29,317 nucleotides of DNA from Bacteroidales bacterium UBA6248 (GTDB taxonomy: Bacteria; Bacteroidota; Bacteroidia; Bacteroidales; Lentimicrobiaceae). Made by a program: the position numbers and the translations under genes. Under the pieces are notes generated by a model, which was given only the letters and a program-made list of their open reading frames with translations, was not told the origin of the DNA and searched no databases. Below, piece after piece: positions 7,548-15,104 of the stretch (position 1 is the stretch's first letter; each line of letters starts with the position of its first letter). Where the stretch lies: the NCBI GenBank assembly GCA_002441345.1, contig DJVU01000021.1:1-29317 (forward strand). Reading direction: 5' to 3'.

Positions 7548-8588
7548 ATGGCCTGTACTACCGCCGGACGCATCCTGCTTCTTCCTCTAATAGCCGTCGC
7601 CCTGATCCTAATGATGATTTCATGCGGTGAGAATCGTAAATCTTCCGAAGCAACCGCTGTGGAAGCCAACGATACTATTTCCGATGAACTCGCACGCCTG
7701 AATGCACTTGTTGAAGCGAATCCTTCGGGCATCCCGGCTTACCTTGAACGGGCACGCTTTTTTGCCCGCAGCGGCATGGAAAACGAAGCGCTTCAGGATG
7801 TTAACAAAGCACTATCACTCAACGAAAACGATCCGGAAGTTTACGCCGGACTGTCGGATGTATATATGTATACCGGCAAAATGCAGCGCTCCCTCGATGC
7901 ACTGAAAAAAGCCGTTGAACTGAATCCCAGGGCAGGAAAATACGATGTGATGATGGCCAGGCTGTATCTTACCATGAGCGATTATAAGCAAACATTCAAT
8001 GCTTTACGCGAAGGATTGCGTAAAGATCCCGATAATGCAGAAGCCTTTTTTATCAGCGGACTTGCCAATGAGGAAATGGGCGATACCCTGAAGGCCATTG
8101 ACAGCTACCAAATGGCAGTTGCTAAGAATCAGGATCATTACGATGCGCTGAAACAGCTCGGTATTCTTATGTCGATCCGTAAAGACCGCCTTGCAATCGA
8201 CTATCTCAGAAATGCAGCCCGCGTAAAACCCGGCAGTCCCGACCCCCTGTATATCCTTGGGATGTTTTACCAGGATAACGAAGATCCTGACAAGGCTTTG
8301 GCCGTTTACGAAGAGATTCTCATGGTCGACCCGTCGTTCACATTTGCTCACTACAACAAGGGATACATATTCCTGGTGTTTAAAGAGATGTACCCGGAAG
8401 CCGTGGAAGCGTTCAGTAAAGCAATTGAACTGAATCCGGATTATGCTGATGCGTGGTATAACCGTGGCTATGCGCATGAACTGATGGGAAATGTTTCTTC
8501 CGCCAGAAGTGATTATGAGCGCGTTTTGCGGATGAAAACCAACGACGATAAAGCGATCCGCGGATTAAACAGGCTCGATCAGCTGTAA
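7548..8588 (+). CDS. TPR-repeat lipoprotein
   Basis: A 346-residue lipoprotein. The N-terminus has a hydrophobic stretch (about 8-23) ending in a lipobox-like LMMISCG, so Cys26 would be lipidated. After a polar linker come about eight tetratricopeptide repeats (about 45-340), with recognisable repeat cores such as YAGLSDVYMYTGKMQRSLDA and WYNRGYAHELMGNVSSARSD. TPRs build a superhelical scaffold for protein binding; no catalytic domain is present. Membrane anchoring suggests a role in the envelope, but the partner is unknown. It follows recA closely, yet a terminator and a separate -7 element suggest independent transcription. Similar lipoproteins are widespread in Bacteroidota. Confidence 0.88.
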   Translation: MACTTAGRILLLPLIAVALILMMISCGENRKSSEATAVEANDTISDELARLNALVEANPSGIPAYLERARFFARSGMENEALQDVNKALSLNENDPEVYAGLSDVYMYTGKMQRSLDALKKAVELNPRAGKYDVMMARLYLTMSDYKQTFNALREGLRKDPDNAEAFFISGLANEEMGDTLKAIDSYQMAVAKNQDHYDALKQLGILMSIRKDRLAIDYLRNAARVKPGSPDPLYILGMFYQDNEDPDKALAVYEEILMVDPSFTFAHYNKGYIFLVFKEMYPEAVEAFSKAIELNPDYADAWYNRGYAHELMGNVSSARSDYERVLRMKTNDDKAIRGLNRLDQL

Positions 8589-8732
8589 CCTGAAGCAATA
8601 ATCGTCATTTTACAGGTTCCATACAGATTGACCGGGAAATGCTCCCCGGAACACTATGTGATTCCTGATCAAATAGTTGTGAGATCCGGATGGAAGAACA
8701 CCGGAGTTCTTATTATTGGCCTGCGCCAAACG

Positions 8733-9104
8733 TTATTCAGCAAGCATTTCAGTCCGCAATTCCCTGAGCTCAGAAGCCATAATTTCGGTCGATTCACGAA
8801 TTTCCCGGATTTTTGAAACCATAGCTTCCCTGTCAAAGCCTTCTCCTCCGGATTCCACCAGAGAAGTGGCCGTAAGTTCAAGCTCTTTTGCCTGCTGATA
8901 AAGCTCTGAAACGTTAAAGTTAGATACCACCCCTTTAATGTTGTGCGCAGTAAACCTGATTCCGGGAAGATCTCCGTCTGCAAAATTCTGCTCAAGCTTC
9001 TGAAGCTTCAGTTCATATTCACTCAGGAATATGTCAATAATTTCTATAATAACCTCTTTGTCAAGAAAGTGGTAGGTTTCGCGGAAAGCTTGTTTGTCCA
9101 GCAT
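8733..9104 (-). CDS. Stand-alone Hpt (histidine phosphotransfer) domain protein
   Basis: A 123-residue, mostly helical Hpt-domain protein. Such proteins carry a phosphoryl group between receiver domains in multistep phosphorelays. The phosphorylated histidine is expected at His54 in FTAHNIKGVVSNF, which fits the HxxKG pattern. Helices before (EIIDIFLSEYELKLQKLEQ) and after it form the usual four-helix bundle, and the C-terminus is a charged helix. No kinase is adjacent; the only kinase and receiver in this window are about 17 kb away, so pairing with them is speculative. The promoter region contains a long inverted repeat (9150-9196). Assignment is good; partners are unknown. Confidence 0.8.
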   Translation of the reverse strand: MLDKQAFRETYHFLDKEVIIEIIDIFLSEYELKLQKLEQNFADGDLPGIRFTAHNIKGVVSNFNVSELYQQAKELELTATSLVESGGEGFDREAMVSKIREIRESTEIMASELRELRTEMLAE

Positions 9105-9149
9105 AAAAATTCAGGCACAGGATGTAATGATTACTTCTTTTTGGGAAAA

Positions 9150-9196
9150 TCTGAAGACAAATTTATTTTAATGCTGTAAAAAGCTTTGTCTTCAGA
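9150..9196. repeat. 12-bp perfect inverted repeat spanning the Hpt promoter
   Basis: TCTGAAGACAAA (9150-9161) and TTTGTCTTCAGA (9185-9196) are exact reverse complements separated by 23 bp. The left arm overlaps the -7 element of the Hpt gene. It could be a paired operator half-site or a hairpin in the DNA or RNA. Confidence 0.75.
9158..9165 (-). promoter_or_regulatory. Predicted -7 element for the Hpt gene
   Basis: TAAATTTG on the minus strand, a TAnnTTTG match, 53 bp before the start codon at 9104. It lies partly within the left arm of the inverted repeat. Confidence 0.45.
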
Positions 9197-9284
9197 CAAT
9201 TGGTACTACAAAATTAAACAAAAACAGTAAGAAACGCTTAAAATCTGGTATTTCATCCGTTAAAATTCTGCAGTTGCTGCAGTA

Positions 9285-9321
9285 GTGATATTAATGTGTT
9301 GCTTAACAATGTGATATTAAT
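9285..9321. repeat. Short direct repeat in AT-rich patch
   Basis: GTGATATTAAT occurs at 9285-9295 and again at 9311-9321, a 26-bp period. The neighbouring TTAATGT...CTTAAC pattern also recurs imperfectly (9291-9306 and 9328-9340 approximately). Possible regulator sites or chance in AT-rich DNA. Confidence 0.4.
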
Positions 9322-9575
9322 ATATGTTAATGTCTTAACGGAATGTAATTCCAGATTGGCAGTGAAAATGCAGGTATTTTTTGAAGCATTTATATAAGAA
9401 TTTCTATGAGCAATCCATTCTGTTCTGGCCGGACAGGGTATTACCGGGAAGATCAGCTGTAGCCATTGAGAGATCGTTTTCCGGACAGGCTATGCGATGG
9501 CACTTCAGCAAGCTCAGAAAAATTGTCTGACCGCTCTGCTGATTCAATCAGCTGTTCGGAGGGCAGGGTTTGGTG

Positions 9576-10211
9576 TTATCTTATAAAAATCAGCAATATC
9601 AACTGAAATGTAATCAGCCCGATTAATGCAACTATCAGTGATTTGATTATGCTGAATTTCTGAGAAATTTTAATCTCTATGGTAAACAATGCCAGAAACC
9701 AGGTGAAATAAATTGTATAAAGGGTAAGCAACAATCCGCGCCAAAAGGTGGGCTGGTTCAGTAGTTTTTCGTATTCACTCATACTGATTACGCCGGCAAC
9801 ACTTAGAGCGGCATCCGTCAAATCATGCAATAAGGAACTCCAGGTAGCTGTTCCAATGCCAAAACCAATAATAGCCAGAATATTATCAAAATGGCTATTC
9901 CCATTCATTAATCGTGACAGAAGGTAAACCGTGCCGGCTGCGCCAATCCAGCTCAGATAATATCCCGGAAGAGTCAGGAAGATATCGTACCTGAAATAAT
10001 CTTCAATTGGCAGGGCTAACCAGGGTTTGAAGGTGGATGGGGAACCTCCGGCATAGTATGCCATCAGATAAAAGATTGTGTATCCTGTGGCTGGAATCAA
10101 CAAGGAATAAAAGCCATATCTCAGTTTTTTTTCACTTTCAAAAACAGATATGAACGTACTGTTCGGCTTGTAAAACATGCCAAAGTACAACGTTAAAAAA
10201 CCGGGTTTCAT
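9576..10211 (-). CDS. Yip1-family-like integral membrane protein
   Basis: A 211-residue polytopic membrane protein with about five hydrophobic segments: around SLLIPATGYTIFYLMAYYA, LPGYYLSWIGAAGTVYLLS, ILAIIGFGIGTATWSSLL, LLLTLYTIYFTWFLALF and the C-terminal LIVALIGLITFQLILLIFI. The layout and overall pattern resemble bacterial Yip1-domain proteins, whose biochemical role is unknown. ATG 10211 is used here; a TTG at 10268 in the same frame would add 19 residues and would give a leader as short as those of neighbouring genes, so the start is uncertain. A good promoter precedes it, so it is probably separate from the Feo operon just upstream on the same strand. Confidence 0.65.
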   Translation of the reverse strand: MKPGFLTLYFGMFYKPNSTFISVFESEKKLRYGFYSLLIPATGYTIFYLMAYYAGGSPSTFKPWLALPIEDYFRYDIFLTLPGYYLSWIGAAGTVYLLSRLMNGNSHFDNILAIIGFGIGTATWSSLLHDLTDAALSVAGVISMSEYEKLLNQPTFWRGLLLTLYTIYFTWFLALFTIEIKISQKFSIIKSLIVALIGLITFQLILLIFIR

Positions 10212-10291
10212 GAAGCGGGCTGTTTGCGTGTCCTTTAATCCGTGTAATGCAGTACAATAAAGACTCAAACCGTTTTTATCAACATATCATT

Positions 10292-10324
10292 CAAAGATAC
10301 TTCTTTATACCCGGGTATGGCAAA
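10292..10324 (-). promoter_or_regulatory. Predicted promoter for the Yip1-like gene
   Basis: On the minus strand TTTG (10321-10324) and TATCTTTG (10292-10299) are separated by 21 bp, fitting the Bacteroidota TTG / TAnnTTTG arrangement with the right spacing. Confidence 0.65.
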
Positions 10325-10339
10325 TGCAGCATCAAAAAT

Positions 10340-10567
10340 TCAATGAGATTGTTGCTCTGCTTGCATTTTTTCAGACGACAGCTCTTTCCTGCGTTTGTTC
10401 TCTTCAATTTCTTTCTTCAGGTCAAGCAGTTCACAGCCCGAACAATCGCTGGAACAACCGGAACAGCCTTTAAGGGGATTGGTGAATTTACGGTAAAGTT
10501 TTACGGCAGCAACAGAGGCAGCGGCAATAACAATCAGCGTGGCTATAATTTCCTGCGTATTCATCAT
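10340..10567 (-). CDS. FeoB-associated Cys-rich membrane protein
   Basis: A 75-residue protein with one N-terminal membrane helix (about 7-24, IIATLIVIAAASVAAVKLY) followed by a cysteine-rich segment, CSGCSSDCSGC (35-45), with five Cys, then a charged helical tail. This arrangement is that of the small FeoB-associated Cys-rich family found next to ferrous-iron transporters. Its role is not established; a metal-binding or FeoC-like accessory function on the cytoplasmic side is plausible. It begins only 8 bp after the M50-type protease gene, which itself follows feoAB by 16 bp, so the three form one operon. A second Met is at residue 2. Confidence 0.88.
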   Translation of the reverse strand: MMNTQEIIATLIVIAAASVAAVKLYRKFTNPLKGCSGCSSDCSGCELLDLKKEIEENKRRKELSSEKMQAEQQSH

Positions 10568-10575
10568 AATGAAAC

Positions 10576-11274
10576 TTAAACAGCAGGATTTGCGAAAAGT
10601 TGGCTTACGGGTGGGAAAAAGCGGGCAACCGTTTCAAAAAGTATATAACCGCATACAAGTGCGATCAGAATTGTCCAGATAAAGGCATTTATATTCGATT
10701 GCTTTGCCAGGATGGTAATATCGCCTGCTTTAGAGGGATGCATCAGGCCCAGCCAACTAATTATCAGAGTTGAAAACGCTGATTCGGCAAAAGCGATAAG
10801 GCTGATAACGAGAAAAAAGATCCGGCTGGTTTCCTGAAGGTCTGATTTTAATAAAAATACAACAATTCCGGAAAAAATAATCAGCCATGTTATGCCATAC
10901 GCATTTCTTACAAACAAGACCAGATTGGATAATGCAAGCGATAAAAGTGCAAACAAACCGGCACGAATGTGCCCTGTTACAGCCATCCAGACGAGCAAAG
11001 CACTTCCGGCTGCAGCGAAAGGATATCCGGCGAACGAAACCAGCAGTGCGCCCCGCTTTGAAGTCATACGTGTATGGGCTGAGCCGGAGGTGTCGCTGTT
11101 AAGCGAAACGCCAAGAACTTCACCGTTGAGGAGCAGAGCAGCAATTGCATGTCCGTTTTCATGAAGCAAGGTATTAACCGACCGGAAAAACACACCTAAT
11201 ACCGGGATGCGGGTAAGGATAATGGCCAGGATCAGACAGATATAAAACAGTTGAACCGGTGTTAGTTCGGACAT
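10576..11274 (-). CDS. M50B-type membrane metalloprotease in the Feo operon
   Basis: A 232-residue integral membrane protein with about six to seven hydrophobic segments. The zinc motif HExxH is HENGH (His38, Glu39, His42) at the end of the second hydrophobic segment, followed by IAALLLNGEVLGVSL and a later SFAGYPFAAAGSALL helix, the pattern of the M50B-like group (site-2-protease relatives). These enzymes cleave substrates within or near membranes, or may be non-proteolytic. ATG 11274 is chosen because it lies 16 bp after the feoAB stop; a longer frame would overlap feoAB. The Cys-rich protein gene follows after 8 bp. The position between two iron-uptake genes suggests a link to FeoB turnover or assembly, which is inference only. 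Confidence 0.75.
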   Translation of the reverse strand: MSELTPVQLFYICLILAIILTRIPVLGVFFRSVNTLLHENGHAIAALLLNGEVLGVSLNSDTSGSAHTRMTSKRGALLVSFAGYPFAAAGSALLVWMAVTGHIRAGLFALLSLALSNLVLFVRNAYGITWLIIFSGIVVFLLKSDLQETSRIFFLVISLIAFAESAFSTLIISWLGLMHPSKAGDITILAKQSNINAFIWTILIALVCGYILFETVARFFPPVSQLFANPAV

Positions 11275-11290
11275 ATTTCCTGCTAAAAAA

Positions 11291-13810
11291 TCACAAAATA
11301 AGGCTGCCGATCTGAAACACTGCCAGAGATGCCAGGTAAGCCAGTCCGGTAGTATAAACAACGATAAACGCAGCCCAGCGCCAGTCGCCCGATTCTTTCC
11401 GGATAGCGGCCACTACGGCAACGCATGGGAAATAGATCAGAATAAAGAGCATGAAGCTGAAGGCGACCAGAGGGGTAAATACTTTTTGTCCCGCCCGGGG
11501 GCCTTCATGGTAGGTTTGCTGCTGTATTTTTGTTATAAGTGACGAAGAGTTTTCGTCGGCATTTTCACCTGCCTGATACAAAACGCCGAGGGTTCCAACA
11601 GTTATTTCCTTAGCTGCAACACCTGTGAGCAACGCAACGCTCATCTTCCAGTCAAAACCCAATGGCCGCATAACCGGCTCAATGAAATGTCCGAGCCTGC
11701 CTATATACGAGTTGAGCTGACGATGGCTTTCTTTTTCGTGCAGGATTTGTTCAACTTCATCATTCTGCTGACTTAGCATTTGTTCAATCAGCTCCGGACT
11801 GGTCTGGGTCTGAAGGATTTGTTTTGAATATTGATCGTTTATCGTGGCAATTTCGGAGTCGAAGCGGTGATCCTCGCCGGTTTCCCTGGGGAAGTAGCCA
11901 AGCGCCCATATAATTATTGAGGCAATGAGAATAACTCCTCCGATTTTACGCAGGTACTGCTCGGCTCTGTTCCACATGTGTTTGAGAATGGTCCGGATGG
12001 TTGGCGTCCGGTAAGGCGGCAGTTCCATCACAAAAGGTACATCGGGCTGTTTGAATATGGCTTTTTTGAATAGCAGAGCCGAACCAATTGCCAGGAGAAC
12101 GCCAATCCCGTACATGGAGAACAGAATGGTGCCCTGGTAACTTGAGAAGAACGCACTGATAAACAGTATATAAACCGGAAGCCGGGCGCTGCACGACATA
12201 AAAGGATTGATCAGCATGGTTATCAGACGATCGCGGCGGCTTTCGATGATGCGGGTTGAAAGTATTGCCGGTACGTTACAGCCAAATCCCATCAGCAAAG
12301 GTATAAACGATTTTCCGTGAAGACCTATACGATGCATCAGCTTGTCCATGATAAAGACGGCTCTGGCCATATAGCCCGTATCTTCCATCAGGGATATAAA
12401 AAGGTAAAGCAGCAGTATGTTGGGAAGAAAGATAATAACGCCGCCAACACCGCCAATAATTCCCTGTATAAGAAGGTCTTTTAACATTCCGTCGCTCAGG
12501 CTTCTTTCAAGGATTTGAGAAGTGTATTCAACCAGGCTTTCAATCCATTCCATGGGATAGTTGCCAAGTTTGAATGTACCGTAAAAGGTAAGCCACATCA
12601 GGAAAATAAAAATGGGTATTCCCCAGACCTTGTGCGTGATGATGGTGTCGATTACCTCGCTTTTTCGGCGTTGTACGACGGGATTCGGGATGAAGGTTTC
12701 ATGAAGGGCTCCGGCAATGAATCCGTATTTAGCATCTGCAATCAGACTCTCGGTATCCTGCCTCAGTTCTGTTTCAATGCGGGTAATCTGGGCGTCTACT
12801 TCGGCTATGATTTCCCTGAAATTTTCAAGGGATTCAATCATTACTTCTGTAGCCCTGTCTTTTTCGATGAGTTTGATGGCAAGGAAGCGGGCCGATACCT
12901 TATCCAGAAGGCTCAGATTGCCCGGCTGCCGAAGCAATTCGCGAATTTTCGCAATGCCCGGTTCGATGATTCGCCCGTAGTTGATGTGAATGTGACGGCG
13001 GGTTGGATCCTGATCCTCATACACATCAATGATTTTTTGCAGCATTTCATCGATGCCTTTTCCTCTGCTTCCGACTGTTGTTACGAGAGGAACGCCCAGA
13101 AGTTTTCCGAGCTGTTTGTGATCGAGTGTATTGCCGCTGCGCTGCACCTCGTCGAACATGTTCAGAACCCCGACCATCCGAACGTCCATGTCGATAAGCT
13201 GCGTGGTTAGGTAAAGGTTCCGTTCAAGGTTGGAGGTATCGATTATATTGACAACAACATCCGGAGCCGAATCGATGATATGATCCCTGACAAAAAGTTC
13301 TTCCGGACTGTATGCGCTTATTGAATACGTGCCGGGAAGATCGGTAACAATAAACGTATATTCTCCTCTTCGGAATCGCGCTTCCTTGGCATCCACGGTA
13401 ACCCCGGAATAATTGCCGACGCGTTCGCGCGATCCGGAAGCATAATTGAAAAGCGTGGTTTTGCCGCAATTCGGGTTCCCGACAAGGGCTACATTAATAG
13501 TTTTTCCTTTTGTTAGGGCTGCATTATTGAGCAGATCGCCTTCAATGGTTCCGTTGGAAGTTCCGGAAAAGATTCTGGTGCTTTCGGTTTCGGTGACAAC
13601 CTCGATTAGTCTGGCTTCGCTGTTGCGCAGACTAACGTTATAGCCCATTACGTTGTATTCAACAGGATCCATAAGGGGAGCCCGCTGAATAACACCAACC
13701 TCTTTGCCGGCGATAAAGCCCATTTCAAGAATCCGCTTGCGAAAGGCTCCATGGCCTTTTACTTTGGTAATAATCCCTTTTTCGCCCGGTGACAGATCTG
13801 AGAGTGTCAA
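11291..13810 (-). CDS. feoB: Ferrous iron transport protein, FeoA-FeoB fusion
   Basis: An 839-residue fusion. Residues 1-72 are a FeoA (SH3-like) domain. From about 104 follows FeoB: G1 GNPNCGKT (111-118), G2 Thr138, G3 DLPG (157-160), G4 NMFD (217-220, usually NMxD), a helical regulatory domain, then the membrane Gate domains with GCNVPA (Cys511) and MSCSARLPVY (Cys540). A long charged coiled-coil-like loop lies around 650-700. It imports Fe2+ across the inner membrane. The start is a TTG: an in-frame TAA lies only two codons upstream, and the next ATG (residue 30) would cut the FeoA domain. A -7 element and a 14-bp palindrome precede it. The M50B protease and Cys-rich genes follow as an operon. 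Confidence 0.97.
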   Translation of the reverse strand: MTLSDLSPGEKGIITKVKGHGAFRKRILEMGFIAGKEVGVIQRAPLMDPVEYNVMGYNVSLRNSEARLIEVVTETESTRIFSGTSNGTIEGDLLNNAALTKGKTINVALVGNPNCGKTTLFNYASGSRERVGNYSGVTVDAKEARFRRGEYTFIVTDLPGTYSISAYSPEELFVRDHIIDSAPDVVVNIIDTSNLERNLYLTTQLIDMDVRMVGVLNMFDEVQRSGNTLDHKQLGKLLGVPLVTTVGSRGKGIDEMLQKIIDVYEDQDPTRRHIHINYGRIIEPGIAKIRELLRQPGNLSLLDKVSARFLAIKLIEKDRATEVMIESLENFREIIAEVDAQITRIETELRQDTESLIADAKYGFIAGALHETFIPNPVVQRRKSEVIDTIITHKVWGIPIFIFLMWLTFYGTFKLGNYPMEWIESLVEYTSQILERSLSDGMLKDLLIQGIIGGVGGVIIFLPNILLLYLFISLMEDTGYMARAVFIMDKLMHRIGLHGKSFIPLLMGFGCNVPAILSTRIIESRRDRLITMLINPFMSCSARLPVYILFISAFFSSYQGTILFSMYGIGVLLAIGSALLFKKAIFKQPDVPFVMELPPYRTPTIRTILKHMWNRAEQYLRKIGGVILIASIIIWALGYFPRETGEDHRFDSEIATINDQYSKQILQTQTSPELIEQMLSQQNDEVEQILHEKESHRQLNSYIGRLGHFIEPVMRPLGFDWKMSVALLTGVAAKEITVGTLGVLYQAGENADENSSSLITKIQQQTYHEGPRAGQKVFTPLVAFSFMLFILIYFPCVAVVAAIRKESGDWRWAAFIVVYTTGLAYLASLAVFQIGSLIL

Positions 13811-13827
13811 TGCTGGTTATTTAGAAT

Positions 13828-13841
13828 CAATTTAAATTGAC
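13828..13841. promoter_or_regulatory. 14-bp perfect palindrome at the feoAB promoter (candidate operator)
   Basis: TCAATTTAAATTGA is a perfect palindrome between the -7 element and the TTG start of feoAB, so it would overlap the transcription start. The position suits a repressor site. It is not a classic Fur box, and the half-sites are in the opposite order to an FNR box (TTGAT-N4-ATCAA). The cognate regulator is unknown. Confidence 0.45.
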
Positions 13842-13843
13842 AC

Positions 13844-13851
13844 AAAGGTAT
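13844..13851 (-). promoter_or_regulatory. Predicted -7 element for the feoAB operon
   Basis: TACCTTTG on the minus strand, matching TAnnTTTG, 33 bp before the TTG start. No TTG at the ideal -33 position, which would fit a promoter needing an activator or simply a weak one. Confidence 0.5.
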
Positions 13852-13917
13852 TGGAATTTTTGAAATCCGGGACTGAATAATTAGTAAAAAGCGAAGATCA
13901 ATCCGGCTAAAGTGATA

Positions 13918-14430
13918 TTAAGAAAAAGCTGAATGGTGAAGGGCATAAAGGGATTTAGTGATGGCCGGACCGAAATGGGCTCTGAAGTGTTCGACAATTC
14001 CAGCAACGGCATTTTCGCGCGAGGTATGCCTGTTTTTCTGATAAAGCATTACAAAATCCTTCAGATCCTGATATATATCGGCAAGGTGTTCGGCCAGGCT
14101 GTTCTTTTCAACATCGGTATGCTCGTCAGACGGATCCTGGCACATCCAGAAGTGGTCTGCAGGATAAAATTTGTTCCTTAGCGCATTAAAAATGCTCTCC
14201 CAGCTTTCTTCCGTCACAAAACGCTCGGCATCGCCAGGCTCCCCGGGTACTACCGGTTTAATAAGTGAACCTTTCAGATAGATAAGCGGAAGGATATGCC
14301 TGTAGTAATTCAGAAGTTCATCGCGTTTGTATTCATCGCATTTCTCGGTAAACAGGCAATATTCGTTGGCAACGGTTAAGAACTCCAGCACCTGTTTCGA
14401 GTAAACCGGATCGTTAGGTATTTTATTCAT
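13918..14430 (-). CDS. DUF5063-like protein
   Basis: A 170-residue soluble, helical protein with no signal peptide or membrane segment. It begins SKQVLEFLTVANEYCLFTE and has conserved-looking aromatic/acidic stretches (YRHILPLIYLKGSL, HFWMCQDPSDEH, LADIYQDLKDFVMLYQ) that I associate with the DUF5063 family of Bacteroidota. No function is known to me. It lies 107 bp upstream of feoAB on the same strand, but feoAB has its own -7 element, so co-regulation is uncertain. It has its own -7 element as well. Assignment by recall of the family pattern, not by search. Confidence 0.6.
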   Translation of the reverse strand: MNKIPNDPVYSKQVLEFLTVANEYCLFTEKCDEYKRDELLNYYRHILPLIYLKGSLIKPVVPGEPGDAERFVTEESWESIFNALRNKFYPADHFWMCQDPSDEHTDVEKNSLAEHLADIYQDLKDFVMLYQKNRHTSRENAVAGIVEHFRAHFGPAITKSLYALHHSAFS

Positions 14431-14449
14431 TATTATTTGGTTTATATGG

Positions 14450-14457
14450 CAAAATTA
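14450..14457 (-). promoter_or_regulatory. Predicted -7 element for the DUF5063-like gene
   Basis: TAATTTTG on the minus strand fits TAnnTTTG, 19 bp before the ATG at 14430. Confidence 0.45.
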
Positions 14458-14614
14458 GCGTAATTTTCCGGAAAGCTGTCCGAATTGATAATTACGGGCA
14501 AATGGTCAATACAGTACTCTGGTGAAACCAATTTAAAGATGTACTTCCCTTTTCAGTTTGTAATCGACATAAATGCAGGCTGAAGTCAACAGAAAAGCTA
14601 TTAAATCATCAGAA

Positions 14615-15070
14615 ATGGATAAACTTCATCTGAAAAAAGCATTGGTTGAGGCATGCCGGAAAATAAAAAATGATACTGAGATAAATCTTCGTACTGCCGT
14701 TAAGGAAGCCGAGCAAAGCGCAAACGAATATGGTCAGCCCAAAGACCGGTACGATTCGTATCGTGAGCAGTTGTCGAAAAGGAGAGATATGCTGGCCCTG
14801 CAACTCATAAAAGTACAGGAGGAGCTGACGGTGCTTGACCGCATCGATTTGAGCAGGTTGTGCGACAAAGCCGGATTTGGAGCCGTTGTGCATACCGGAA
14901 TGCAGAAAGTGTTTATATCTACGGGGATAGGGAAAGTAAAAGCCGGAGATGGAAATGAGTATTTCGCGATTTCGCCGGCGGTTCCGTTTGCAAAAGCAGT
15001 ACAAGGCAAGAAAGCAGGCGATACAGCGGAGTTCAACGGTAAAAAAATAAGTATTCTGGATGTTTTTTAG
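14615..15070 (+). CDS. GreA/GreB-like coiled-coil protein
   Basis: A 151-residue protein with a long N-terminal charged helical region (about 1-80, likely coiled coil, including DRYDSYREQLSKRRDML) and a small C-terminal beta domain (about 85-150) with FGAVVHTGMQKVFISTGIG, EYFAISPAVPFAKAVQGKKAGDTAEFNG. The two-part layout resembles transcript-cleavage factors GreA/GreB and small Bacteroidota relatives. The paired acidic residues at the coiled-coil tip needed for cleavage are not obvious, so it may modulate RNA polymerase rather than cleave. ATG 14615 is chosen because related proteins start with MDK-like sequence followed directly by the helix; ATG 14573 would add 14 residues. It is a single gene between divergent and convergent neighbours. 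Confidence 0.6.
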   Translation: MDKLHLKKALVEACRKIKNDTEINLRTAVKEAEQSANEYGQPKDRYDSYREQLSKRRDMLALQLIKVQEELTVLDRIDLSRLCDKAGFGAVVHTGMQKVFISTGIGKVKAGDGNEYFAISPAVPFAKAVQGKKAGDTAEFNGKKISILDVF

Positions 15071-15104
15071 GCAGGAGTCCCGTCCCGATTGCAAACATTC
15101 GCCT

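Larger units (their letters stand above)
9105..9575. other. Intergenic region with repeats upstream of the Hpt gene
   Basis: About 470 bp with no confident gene. It holds the Hpt promoter inside a 12-bp inverted repeat (9150-9196), an AT-rich patch with an 11-bp direct repeat (9285-9321), and a roughly 50-codon open stretch around 9370-9530 on the plus strand that lacks a convincing start and matches nothing I know. Confidence 0.6.

Noticed and set aside
8694..8711. Small hairpin AAGAAC/GTTCTT between the TPR and Hpt genes, as a bidirectional terminator
   Set aside because: Only a 6-bp, AT-rich stem with no solid T-tract; not convincing on either strand.
9370..9530. Open stretch of about 50 codons upstream of the Yip1-like gene end
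   Set aside because: No start codon with a ribosome-binding site and no recognisable family.
12515..13210. Plus-strand open frame of 231 codons within feoAB
   Set aside because: Antisense to the GTPase and linker part of FeoAB; no recognisable protein features.
13828..13841. FNR-type box at feoAB
   Set aside because: The palindrome has TCAA...TTGA half-sites, the reverse of the FNR pattern TTGAT...ATCAA.
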